Source: JAAXHF01 sp963665955
GTDB taxonomy: Bacteria > Desulfobacterota > Binatia > Bin18
NCBI GenBank assembly: GCA_965231765.1
Contig: OZ246887.1
Span: forward strand, 2,666,001 to 2,730,000
Reading direction: 5' to 3'
Length of the DNA stretch: 64,000 bases
This document shows positions 27,456-35,464 of this stretch, piece by piece. The notes beneath the pieces are model-generated. The model searched no databases. It was not told the origin of the DNA and saw only the letters and a list, made by a program, of their open reading frames with translations. The position numbers and the translations under genes were made by a program. Positions within the stretch are counted from its first letter, which is position 1. Every line of letters starts with the position of its first letter.

Positions 27456-27829
27456 GGTGTAGAATGAATCGACTCGCGAAAGGAGTATGATTGAGACATA
27501 TGTGGCCGAGAAACACTGACCACAGAACCTGCGAGTCCCCCTCTTGTCATCTGGTCAGGCAGGAAAGTAGTAACACACTTACGACTTGTCAAGCAGTTGA
27601 CCCGCATGTCCTCATGAATATGGCACCTCATACTCTCTCCTGACATAGTATCGCGGCAGCACCTGTGACGTATCCTGATCTTCCAACTTCGACGATCAGG
27701 CTGCTCAAACATTCATAAAAATCGGCCAAGTATGCAGGTAACAAGAAGAATTCTCCCTATTTGAAGCGCACCAGAAAGCACGTCAGCTGAATATACTGGC
27801 GTTGCCAGCGTCTGTGAAGCATATAGACA
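27456..27829. other. Divergent spacer between ABC operon and sigma factor gene
   Basis: 374 bp without a credible gene; the open stretches on the minus strand have no homology I recognise and no ribosome sites. Promoters for both divergent operons must lie here. I do not see a convincing -35/-10 pair or repeated operator. Confidence 0.4.
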
Positions 27830-28426
27830 GTGGAATTTAAGGAACTGAGCGACTGGGAACTGGTCCGGCGTTGCAAAGAGAACGACCGGGAGGCGTTTCG
27901 TGAATTGGTCGAACGATATCAACATCGAGCTGTCCGGATCGCGTTCGGCATATTACACGACCCTGAAGACGCCCAGGAAGTTGCCCAAGAAGCTTTCACC
28001 AAGGTCTTTACGAGCATCAAGAATTTTAAAGAAGAGGCAAGCTTTTATACCTGGCTGTACCGTATCGTCTACAATCTGTCGATTGACCGCAAGCGACAAA
28101 AGAGTCGTCAGCCGCAACCTGAATATAAAAGCGCCCCGGGCGATAATGAGACCGATCCCATCGAATTGTTGCCGGCTGACACGAGGACAGACCCGTATGA
28201 AAGCACGAGCGATAAGGAATTGGGAGCACGGATTCAGGGGGCGGTGGAAGAGTTGACGCCCGCTCACAAAGCCGTCATACTGCTACGTCTGGTGGAAGGA
28301 CTCTCGTATGAAGAGATTAGTCATATCCTCCAATGCTCCCGAGGCACAGTTATGAGTCGCCTTCACTATGCACGCAAACGACTCCAAACTATTTTGCAAC
28401 AAAATCCCAAAAAGATCTCCGAGTAA
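27830..28426 (+). CDS. RNA polymerase ECF sigma factor (RpoE-like)
   Basis: 198 residues from a GTG at 27830. Region 2 (LHDPEDAQEVAQEAFTKVF, then FYTWLYRIVYNLSIDRKRQ) and region 4 (LSYEEISHILQCSRGTVMSRLHYARKRLQ) are complete. It directs transcription of an extracytoplasmic-stress-type regulon. The next gene encodes a membrane anti-sigma factor. Autoregulation is expected for this class, but no matching promoter is seen. Confidence 0.93.
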   Translation: MEFKELSDWELVRRCKENDREAFRELVERYQHRAVRIAFGILHDPEDAQEVAQEAFTKVFTSIKNFKEEASFYTWLYRIVYNLSIDRKRQKSRQPQPEYKSAPGDNETDPIELLPADTRTDPYESTSDKELGARIQGAVEELTPAHKAVILLRLVEGLSYEEISHILQCSRGTVMSRLHYARKRLQTILQQNPKKISE

Positions 28427-28567
28427 TCTCCAAGCACTCCAAGCCACTTCTGAATGATCTCAGGGGACTATGATCGCCGCCATGCGTCATACAACTATTC
28501 TGCCCATATTATTCACCTGCTCTCCTTTTTCCTCTTGTACCAGATCGCGGTAAGGCAAAACTTCATC

Positions 28568-29185
28568 ATGGAGACGTGTTCTTACTCTGAGCGCTTATTG
28601 CCTGCCCTTCTTGACGGCGAACTTAGTGGCCCGTTGCAGCGTGAGGTTGCCTCGCACGTTGCAGATTGTGTGACCTGTACCCGCGAATCGGCTTCCATCG
28701 AGCAGGTGCAAGAGTTGGTTCGGAATAGTCTCGACGATGCAATCGAACGCGTTGACTTCTCAGCTTTTCTCGACGCGGTGATGGACCAACTTGATACAAA
28801 TCTAGCAGCCACTCCCTCCTGGACTGCACGCTTTCAGCTATGGCACGAAAGCTGGCGTTTCCAGCGGCCAGACTGGATGCCTGAATGGACTGGCAGCAAT
28901 GTATGGACTGGTTTGGTTGGAGCAACAGCCGCCATCGCTCTCCTTTTGAGCATCCTTCCCATTTTTCCCCTTTCTCAAACTGACGCACCTACACCAATCG
29001 CCTCTGCTCCCAAACCAACGCAAACACTCGAAGAACTTACTCTCCTCGCATCAACCCCCACATCGCGCATGGATGACCAAGCCCAGATTGAGTCCTTGAC
29101 GGCCACAACCACAGTCTTTTTGTGGAATGAACCGATCAGTAACGCAACGGTCATCTGGGTAGGAGATAGTGGAGGGATGCCATGA
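28568..29185 (+). CDS. Anti-sigma factor with zinc-finger domain
   Basis: 205 residues from the ATG at 28568 (METCSYSERLL); an upstream in-frame start at 28454 would add an unlikely leader. An anti-sigma zinc-finger pattern HVADCVTCTRE (H-x3-C-x2-C) lies near 28-38, a single membrane helix (GLVGATAAIALLLSILPIF) near 119-137, and a periplasmic C-terminal part follows. It likely sequesters the upstream sigma factor at the inner membrane. The stop overlaps the start of the next gene. Confidence 0.85.
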   Translation: METCSYSERLLPALLDGELSGPLQREVASHVADCVTCTRESASIEQVQELVRNSLDDAIERVDFSAFLDAVMDQLDTNLAATPSWTARFQLWHESWRFQRPDWMPEWTGSNVWTGLVGATAAIALLLSILPIFPLSQTDAPTPIASAPKPTQTLEELTLLASTPTSRMDDQAQIESLTATTTVFLWNEPISNATVIWVGDSGGMP

Positions 29186-29802
29186 GCTGCATTCGTTTTG
29201 TATTCGTCTTTTTTTCCAGCATACTCCTGTGGCCCCTGACCACACAGGCCGACCAGCCAGGCATTCCAAGTGGGCACGGTGCCAGACAATCTGAAATCGC
29301 TCAAACTGCTCCAGTTGCTTCGAGTGCTTCAACTCCCCCGAGTGCCGCGATGGCTCTTCAATCGAAGCCATCTGCGACGCCACCTGTTCCTGATACATCA
29401 CCACAGTCTACAAGTGAAACTGTGACTGTTCATGTCGAGACTATTTTAGCCACGAATAGCGAAGAACCGGTAGACGAAAGGCTGCCAGATATACGTCGCC
29501 GGCTGGCAGTCTTTCGCTATTCTTCGTATAAATTAGTCCAAGAAAAGAGCCAACTGGTGAGCTGGGGCAAGCAAGCCAGTTTTACCCTTCCCGGCGGACG
29601 GTTTCTGCAAGTCGTGGCCAGAGCATATGCCAACGAACGCATTGGACTCCAATTAATGTTCCTGGAAGGCGGTACTCCAACTCCACTCATGAGTACAACG
29701 CTCAACATCCGCAATCGTGGCAAGCTCTATATTGGTGGCCGAGCATACCAGGGCGGTATGCTCATCCTGCGCATTGGCGCAACAACAGAATCTCCTCGCT
29801 AG
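29182..29802 (+). CDS. Secreted hypothetical protein of the sigma operon
   Basis: 206 residues. Signal peptide FVFVFFSSILLWPLTTQADQ, then a Ser/Pro/Thr-rich linker (about 30-80), then a globular C-terminal domain of about 110 residues rich in beta strands (FTLPGGRFLQVVARAYANER, LNIRNRGKLYIGGRAY). ATGA overlap with the anti-sigma gene shows they are coupled. It may sense envelope stress. No family named. Confidence 0.75.
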   Translation: MSCIRFVFVFFSSILLWPLTTQADQPGIPSGHGARQSEIAQTAPVASSASTPPSAAMALQSKPSATPPVPDTSPQSTSETVTVHVETILATNSEEPVDERLPDIRRRLAVFRYSSYKLVQEKSQLVSWGKQASFTLPGGRFLQVVARAYANERIGLQLMFLEGGTPTPLMSTTLNIRNRGKLYIGGRAYQGGMLILRIGATTESPR

Positions 29803-29991
29803 GTGGCCGGAACGACCATCTGTGTGAACAAAAGAAAAGCGAGACTGGTCCTGAACATCCTGTACACTGGCTAGGTTTTCGGCACCGATCAGTGCATCGA
29901 CGACCACCGGCACCCCGGCCTGGGCCAACACCTGGCGCACAAAGTTGCTGGCCATAAATCCCGCCCTGCCTGTCACAATTATTGTCTGCAC
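29800..29991 (-). pseudogene. rfbB: dTDP-glucose 4,6-dehydratase N-terminal remnant
   Basis: About 60 residues on the minus strand read MQTIIVTGRAGFMASNFVRQ, VVVDALIGAENLASVQDV and FSFVHTDGR. This is the start of RfbB, whose consensus is TGGAGFIGSNFV...LDALTYAGNL. The glycine motif is damaged (GRAGFMAS) and the rest of the 350-residue enzyme is absent. It sits between the sigma operon and glk. A decayed fragment of a sugar-nucleotide gene. Confidence 0.65.
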
Positions 29992-30008
29992 GTAAAGAGG
30001 AGAGGGCT

Positions 30009-31013
30009 ATGCTCCAACAGGTACTCGCCGGCGATATCGGAGGCACAAAAACAAATCTGGCTCTGTATCAGGTCTCTCCAGTAGAGCGTTTTCAGGCCAT
30101 GACGTTCACATTAATCCGTGAGGCGTCTTTTCCAAGTACCCAGTATCAGGATCTCGAATCCGTTGTGCATGCATTTATGGAGCGGGAGACGGAGTGTGTG
30201 TCTGCAGGGGCATTTGGTATTGCCGGTCCTGTTCTGGATGGCAAAGTCGTGGCGACCAATCTGCCATGGAAGGTGGAAGCGGACAATTTAGTCCAGATCT
30301 TAGGAGGAGCCCCAGTCAGACTCATGAATGATCTCGAAGCAACTGCGTACGGAGCACTCCATACAGACCCAAACGAAATGCAGACTCTGAATGAGGGAAT
30401 ATCTCGGACCGGCAATTGCGCCGTCATCGCAGCTGGAACCGGACTCGGCCAGACCTTTCTCTTTTGGGATGGGGCGCGCTACATCGCAGCAGCAACGGAA
30501 GGGGGACATGTTGATTTTGCCCCTCGCAATGAATTTGAGGATTCGCTTTTGTGGTATCTGCGGAAACAGTATTCGAGCGTTTCGTACGAGCGTATTATCT
30601 CTGGCCCTGGGCTCGTCCAGATCTGTCACTTCTTGGTTGATGAACACCAGCGTTCCCTTTCTGCATCCGTTCGCGAACGGATGCAGACTGAAGATCCGGC
30701 TGCCGTCATTGGTGAAGCTGGCGTCACTGGAACTTGCACAACCTGTGCAGAAACGGTTGAGATCTTCCTGAGCATCTATGGTGCACAAGCCGGCAATCTG
30801 GCCCTCACCGTTATGAGTCTGAGTGGTGTGTATGTCGGCGGTGGGATCATAACCAAACTCTTACCGAAAGTGAGCCAAGGCACTTTTCTTCAGGCATTTC
30901 AAAACAAAGGACGGTTTTCTGCTTTGATGAAGGAGATACCAGTCCGGATCTTATTGAATCCGAAAACATCACAAATTGGTGCGGCTTATGCTGCAGGAGC
31001 ACTCGTTTCCTGA
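30009..31013 (+). CDS. glk: Glucokinase
   Basis: 334 residues from the ATG at 30009 behind AGAGGAGAGG. It phosphorylates glucose with ATP. GDIGGTKTNLALY is the phosphate-binding loop, GIAGPVLDGK and LMNDLEATAYG carry the sugar-binding aspartate, and AAGTGLGQTFL is the adenosine motif. This is the Glk (not ROK) family; the ROK zinc-cysteine motif is absent. The gene stands alone on its strand. Confidence 0.93.
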   Translation: MLQQVLAGDIGGTKTNLALYQVSPVERFQAMTFTLIREASFPSTQYQDLESVVHAFMERETECVSAGAFGIAGPVLDGKVVATNLPWKVEADNLVQILGGAPVRLMNDLEATAYGALHTDPNEMQTLNEGISRTGNCAVIAAGTGLGQTFLFWDGARYIAAATEGGHVDFAPRNEFEDSLLWYLRKQYSSVSYERIISGPGLVQICHFLVDEHQRSLSASVRERMQTEDPAAVIGEAGVTGTCTTCAETVEIFLSIYGAQAGNLALTVMSLSGVYVGGGIITKLLPKVSQGTFLQAFQNKGRFSALMKEIPVRILLNPKTSQIGAAYAAGALVS

Positions 31014-31068
31014 GAGGCAGCTTTTTGTCGTGTCATATCCGTCAGAAAACGTCTAAGGAGGAAGCGAG

Positions 31069-31830
31069 ATGGCAGATTTATTGAAAAACAAAGTTGCTCT
31101 AGTCACAGGAGGCAGCTCAGGGATTGGTCGGGCGACAGCCTTGGCTTGCGCCCGCGAAGGCGCCAAGGTTGCAGTCGCAGATATTGTTGTAGCGGGTGGC
31201 GAAGAAACCGTCCAACTGGTCAAAGATGCTGGCAGTGAGGCGATTTTTATCAAAGCCGATATGACCAAAGCCGCAGATCTGGAAGCCATGGTCAATACAA
31301 TCGTCGAGACCTATGGGCGGCTCGACTGCGCGCATAATAACGCCGGTATTGAAGGTGCGCTGGGCAAAACGGCAAATTATGAGGAAGCAGAGTGGGATAA
31401 GGTCATTGCTATAGACCTGACTGGCGTGTGGCTCTGTATGAAATATGAGATTCCAGCTATGCTCAAAAACGGTGCGGGTGCCATCGTCAATACGGCTTCA
31501 GCCGCGGGCCTCATAGGCGTCCCGAATATGCCTGCGTATGCTGCGAGCAAGCACGGCGTTGTCGGACTGACAAAGACGGCAGCTTTGGAGTATGCCAAAG
31601 CTGGGATTCGGGTCAATTGTGTCTGTCCAGGTATTATTCAAACGCCTATGGTCTCACGCCTGACGGGTGAGCGACCTGGCATGTTTGAAAAAATTGCCAC
31701 GGCCGAACCCATTGGACGGGTTGGTCAGCCAGAAGAAATTGCCGAGTCGGTTGTGTGGCTGTGTTCAGATTTAGCCTCGTTTGTCACCGGCCATGCCATG
31801 TCGGTTGATGGTGGGATTATTGCGCAGTAG
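31069..31830 (+). CDS. Short-chain dehydrogenase/reductase
   Basis: 253 residues, classical SDR. Cofactor motif TGGSSGIG (14-21), HNNAG near 89, catalytic Ser near 142 and YAASK near 155-159, and PGIIQTPM before the C-terminus. An NAD(P)-dependent alcohol/ketone oxidoreductase of unknown substrate. AAGGAGGAAG ribosome site. An LLM-class oxidoreductase follows 33 bp later, probably in the same transcript. Confidence 0.93.
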   Translation: MADLLKNKVALVTGGSSGIGRATALACAREGAKVAVADIVVAGGEETVQLVKDAGSEAIFIKADMTKAADLEAMVNTIVETYGRLDCAHNNAGIEGALGKTANYEEAEWDKVIAIDLTGVWLCMKYEIPAMLKNGAGAIVNTASAAGLIGVPNMPAYAASKHGVVGLTKTAALEYAKAGIRVNCVCPGIIQTPMVSRLTGERPGMFEKIATAEPIGRVGQPEEIAESVVWLCSDLASFVTGHAMSVDGGIIAQ

Positions 31831-31863
31831 GTTTAACTATGATTTCTGCAAAAAGGAGGACAC

Positions 31864-32757
31864 ATGCAGTGTGGATTACACCTCGGCGGCGGTGCGGTCA
31901 TGGGCAATCCGTCGGCCGCTCAACAGATTGGTGAACTCGCGGAGGAGCTCGGTTATGCTGGTATTGTGACTGGCGATCATATTACGATTCCCAAAGAGAT
32001 CAGATCGACGTACCCATATACCAAGTTAGCCGAGTCCTTGGGCTATAACCCGTACGCTGTATTCACAACAATGGAATGGCTGGATGCGTTTACCGTCTTG
32101 GGTCTGCTGGTTCCTGTCACCAAGACAGTTCGCTTGGGGACCAGTGTCACAATTGTCCCGTATCGCCACCCCCTCGATATGGCCCGTGTGGTTGCGAGCC
32201 TGGATGTTGCATCTGGCGGACGCATTATTTTTGGCGCTGGGGTCGGCTGGATGCAGGAAGAGTTTGATTTGCTGGGGGTTCCGTATAAAGAGCGTGCACC
32301 ACGCACCCGCGAATATCTCCGGGTGATGAAAGAAGTCTGGACCAATGACAGCCCACGCTTCGACGGTCAATACGTCCAGATCGATAAAGATCTACACTTC
32401 GCTCCCAAACCTACCCAAAAACCGCATCCGCCTATCTGGGTCGGCGGAGAATCAACCCCAGCCTTAAAACGGGTGGTCGAATTTGGCCAAGGCTGGCACA
32501 TCGGGCCAGTTGATATAGAGGAGGTCAGGCCCCGTTTTGATGAGCTGAGAGGGCTGATGGAAGCGGCGGGTCGGAATTATGCAGATTTAGAGATCACCTG
32601 GATGGTCGATAACTCGCGCACAGATGCAGCCGCGATTCGGGCCTATCGTGATCTTGGCGTGCATGGCTTATACGTCACAGCCGCCAGCGCCGATCCAAAC
32701 GAAGTGTGCGCAATTATGCGCGAGTTTCCAAAGAAAGTGCAGGATGCAGTCGGGTAA
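31864..32757 (+). CDS. LLM-class F420-dependent oxidoreductase
   Basis: 297 residues, luciferase-like (beta/alpha)8 barrel. TGDHITIPKEIRSTYPY, GTSVTIVPYRHPLDMARVVASLD and GAGVGWMQEEFDLLGVPY are typical of the F420-dependent subfamily. A strong AAAGGAGGAC ribosome site precedes the ATG. The substrate is unknown. Its neighbours (SDR before, CaiB-type CoA-transferase after) suggest a catabolic cluster for a carboxylic acid or ketone. Confidence 0.88.
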   Translation: MQCGLHLGGGAVMGNPSAAQQIGELAEELGYAGIVTGDHITIPKEIRSTYPYTKLAESLGYNPYAVFTTMEWLDAFTVLGLLVPVTKTVRLGTSVTIVPYRHPLDMARVVASLDVASGGRIIFGAGVGWMQEEFDLLGVPYKERAPRTREYLRVMKEVWTNDSPRFDGQYVQIDKDLHFAPKPTQKPHPPIWVGGESTPALKRVVEFGQGWHIGPVDIEEVRPRFDELRGLMEAAGRNYADLEITWMVDNSRTDAAAIRAYRDLGVHGLYVTAASADPNEVCAIMREFPKKVQDAVG

Positions 32758-32765
32758 AACCGCAG

Positions 32766-32783
32766 GGTGGGGCCTGCCCCACC
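32766..32783 (+). terminator. Possible terminator hairpin
   Basis: GGTGGGGC and GCCCCACC form an 8-bp GC stem with a two-base (or opened four-base) loop 9 bp after the LLM gene stop. The run that follows is A-rich on this strand, not T-rich, so its strength is doubtful. Confidence 0.4.
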
Positions 32784-33040
32784 AAAACTCACCCCCTCCC
32801 ATCACTGCCTCTCTCCTCTCGTGCCAATCCGTATCCAAGATTATCCAGTTAGCGCTTCCGCTGCCAGCAGCTTTTGCCCTGTCAGGAGAAAATATCGGCC
32901 CCGATCAGACGCCCCGCTAGAGCATCTCTCTTCCCGTCTGTGTGCCAGGACTTCTGCACCCTGGCGATGGTTGACAGGCCCGAGAAACAAGCATGATAAT
33001 CTGTATGCAAGTGCTATGAGGATCTCGAAAGGGGGGGAGT

Positions 33041-34276
33041 ATGCCTTTCCAACTCCGGTACAGTGTTGATGATCAGGACATCACTGTTGTTGCAATTGGT
33101 CTTTTTGTTGCGCCAAACAAGATGTTGCTCGAACTGATGCGTCTCGGCGTCCGAGTGATCCTGGTTGAACCGATCATCGGTGCCCATAAGGGTCGTGGGC
33201 TACCTGACCGAGAGCGAGGTCCGCTCAATCGAGAAGGTTTGAGCATTCCGTGGCACATGCTCCACCGAGGCATGCACGCCATCGCGGTTGATTTTCATCA
33301 AGAGGCGGGCAAGCGGCTTGTGCTTGATCTGATCAAGGAAACCCATGTGCTGGTCAGCAACTGGCCGTCGCGTATGGCTCCGTGGCTTGAATACGAACAG
33401 TTGGTCGAGTACTGCGGTCCACACGTCATCAAGATTCAGTTCGACGGCGGTCATAACGGCCGAGTGGCGAATGATTACTCCATGCAGGGAGCGACCGGCT
33501 TAGCGCACGCCACTGGGGAACCGCATGGCAGACCGCTGACCATCCCCGTGGCATTTTTTGATATGACCACCGGGCTGCACGGCTTGAATGCTTTTCATGT
33601 TGGCCTGCGGCGTTTGGCGGAAACCGGGCGGGGCGATTGTTATAAAATCTCGCTCGAACAAGTCGCGTTCCAGACGCTCGCCGAGCTCGGCTGGTATGCC
33701 CAAGCCGAGACCATAGGAGAAAGCCGTGAGCCAATTGGGGACAACCTGCTCGACGCTGTGCATGGCCACTACGCCACCCAGGACGGCAAATTTGTCACTC
33801 TGAACCTGATTGGTGACAGCGTGTTACGCAGGCTCCGCGCAGCAACAGGCATGACGACCTTGGCCTACGATACCCAAGGCCATGAAATCCACGGTGATCA
33901 TGCCCGCTATTTGGCCGCTGAAGAAATCAAACAACACATTGCGGATTGGATCGGTGCCCGCTCACAAGACGAAGCATTGCAGATCTTGCAAAAGGCCGGC
34001 CTGGTGGCCGAGCCGTGTCGGGATAGTATTGAAGCAGAAGAGTATACCCACCAGCTGCCCTGCTTTCACGCAGTTGATGATCCTGACTTGGGACCAATCT
34101 GGATACCAGGGCCAGTCATCGACACAAGAGATTTGGAGCCGGTGGAGCTGTCCAGGGCACCCCATCCCGGAGAGCATACATATGGCATTTTGGAAAGCGT
34201 TCTAGGCCTCAGCCACGCAGATGTCGCCGAGCTGGAACGGCAGGGGCTCATAGCTGGTCCAGCACCGAGCGAGTAG
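33041..34276 (+). CDS. CoA-transferase, CaiB/BaiF family
   Basis: 411 residues. Class III CoA-transferase pattern: GVRVILVEPIIGAHKGRGLPDRERG, then HVLVSNWPSRM, MQGATGLAHATGEPHGRPLTIPVAFFDMTTGLHGLNAF and a C-terminal PCRDSIEAEEY. The catalytic Asp expected in the N-terminal third is not sure from the sequence alone. The GGGGGGGAGT ribosome site sets the ATG. Transfers CoA between carboxylic acids; substrate unknown. Confidence 0.85.
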   Translation: MPFQLRYSVDDQDITVVAIGLFVAPNKMLLELMRLGVRVILVEPIIGAHKGRGLPDRERGPLNREGLSIPWHMLHRGMHAIAVDFHQEAGKRLVLDLIKETHVLVSNWPSRMAPWLEYEQLVEYCGPHVIKIQFDGGHNGRVANDYSMQGATGLAHATGEPHGRPLTIPVAFFDMTTGLHGLNAFHVGLRRLAETGRGDCYKISLEQVAFQTLAELGWYAQAETIGESREPIGDNLLDAVHGHYATQDGKFVTLNLIGDSVLRRLRAATGMTTLAYDTQGHEIHGDHARYLAAEEIKQHIADWIGARSQDEALQILQKAGLVAEPCRDSIEAEEYTHQLPCFHAVDDPDLGPIWIPGPVIDTRDLEPVELSRAPHPGEHTYGILESVLGLSHADVAELERQGLIAGPAPSE

Positions 34277-34354
34277 TTCAACGCTTGCTCATACTCTCTC
34301 GGTGCTGCTAGTAAAGAGGCACAGGACACCAACAACTATAGAGGAGGGAATGGT

Positions 34355-35065
34355 ATGGCACTCACGACTCAACAGTTCGCCCAGGAACTACAAGATATGC
34401 TGACCCAGCGGCGTGCGTTTTGGGATCATCCTTGGATTCTGAAATTCCGCCGTGCCGAGCTGAGTAAGGATCAGGTCCAGCATTGGATTGAGCAGCAGTT
34501 TTACCTAACGGGGAGAGTCCACGACCTGATTGGTCCGCTGTACGTCCGTTGTGAAGACGCCAAGATGCGGGTTGAGATCCTCAAAAACTTGATCGAAGAA
34601 GAAACTGGCCAGATGTCTGGCAGCGTCGCCCACCCTGAGTTGTATATCCGCCTAGGCTGCGCGCTGGGCAGCACGCGTGAAACCATGCTCAATATCCACC
34701 CACTACCTGAGTCAGTTGCGCTGCGAACGTGGTGGATTTGGATTGTTGCCAACAAGTCCTTTATGGAAGGGCTGGCCGCCGTCAGTGTTGCCGGCGAAGG
34801 TCAGGTGCCTGGAGCCGCGGATGAATTTGCCCGTATCTTGGAAGAAAAATATGGCCTTAACCATGAAGAGAGCGCCTTCTGGTGGGTGCATGAAGAGGCG
34901 GACAAAGACCATGGTGGGGGAGCCATAGAACTGGTCGCCAAGATGGCTCAAACAGACGCACAGCAAAAGCTTGCCCGTGAGGCCATCGATCATACGTTAG
35001 AGCTGCTGTGGCGTTTCTTCGATGGGCTTGAGCTGGCGTACGGGGAGCAGAGGAAAGCGGCGTAG
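34355..35065 (+). CDS. TenA/PqqC-like (heme-oxygenase-like di-iron) protein
   Basis: 236 residues, all-alpha. FWDHPWILKFRRAELSKDQVQHWIEQQFYLTGRVH, NLIEEETGQMSGSVAHPELYIRLG and WVHEEADKDHGG carry Glu and His residues placed as in the heme-oxygenase-like di-iron oxidase superfamily, which includes TenA and PqqC relatives. It probably acts as an oxygen-using enzyme. No thiamine or PQQ genes are adjacent, so the pathway is open. GAGGAGGGAA ribosome site. Confidence 0.8.
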   Translation: MALTTQQFAQELQDMLTQRRAFWDHPWILKFRRAELSKDQVQHWIEQQFYLTGRVHDLIGPLYVRCEDAKMRVEILKNLIEEETGQMSGSVAHPELYIRLGCALGSTRETMLNIHPLPESVALRTWWIWIVANKSFMEGLAAVSVAGEGQVPGAADEFARILEEKYGLNHEESAFWWVHEEADKDHGGGAIELVAKMAQTDAQQKLAREAIDHTLELLWRFFDGLELAYGEQRKAA

Positions 35066-35464
35066 GAGAAGGTCATTTATCAGCAAAGCATACCGCCTTA
35101 CCCTGCCTCCTCGCTACAACGTCCCCTCTCCCCTCGTGGGAGAGGGACAGGCCTGTGCTGAGCTTGTCAAAGGAGTGAGGGGTCTTCGATACAACGAGCA
35201 CTGTAACGCCCTCCCTACCTCAAGATGATCGCCGCAGGTGAGTACGTGGCCGAAGGCGCACGGCAAGGAGCGGACCAAGAAAGGCACAGCCGACACCCTG
35301 CTGTCGGCTGGTAGGTCTCGCCCCACGCTACGTTTCTCCACCCAATCTCATTCCCCATTTCTTCTTTGCCTTGACATTCCATCAGCGTGATTACTTTTCG
35401 ACTACGCACGGGTGTGCTGAGCCAAGCACGGAGGCCTGGCCTACCGAGAAGAGGAGGACCTCGC
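35066..35464. other. Intergenic region with two hairpins before clpB
   Basis: About 400 bp with no gene I can support. Two inverted repeats stand out: GTCCCCTCTCCC (35121-35132) with GGGAGAGGGAC (35138-35148), one base bulged, and CAGCCGACA (35287-35295) with TGTCGGCTG (35302-35310), a perfect 9-bp stem with a 6-base loop. The CCCTCTCCC type recurs after clpB (38124-38146), so this is a dispersed repeat-like element of this genome. A clpB promoter must lie near 35380-35450, but no heat-shock sigma consensus is clear. Confidence 0.5.

Noticed and set aside
35121..35148. The CCCTCTCCC hairpins as dedicated terminators
   Set aside because: No T-run follows them, and similar sequence recurs at 38124, so a dispersed repeat is as likely.
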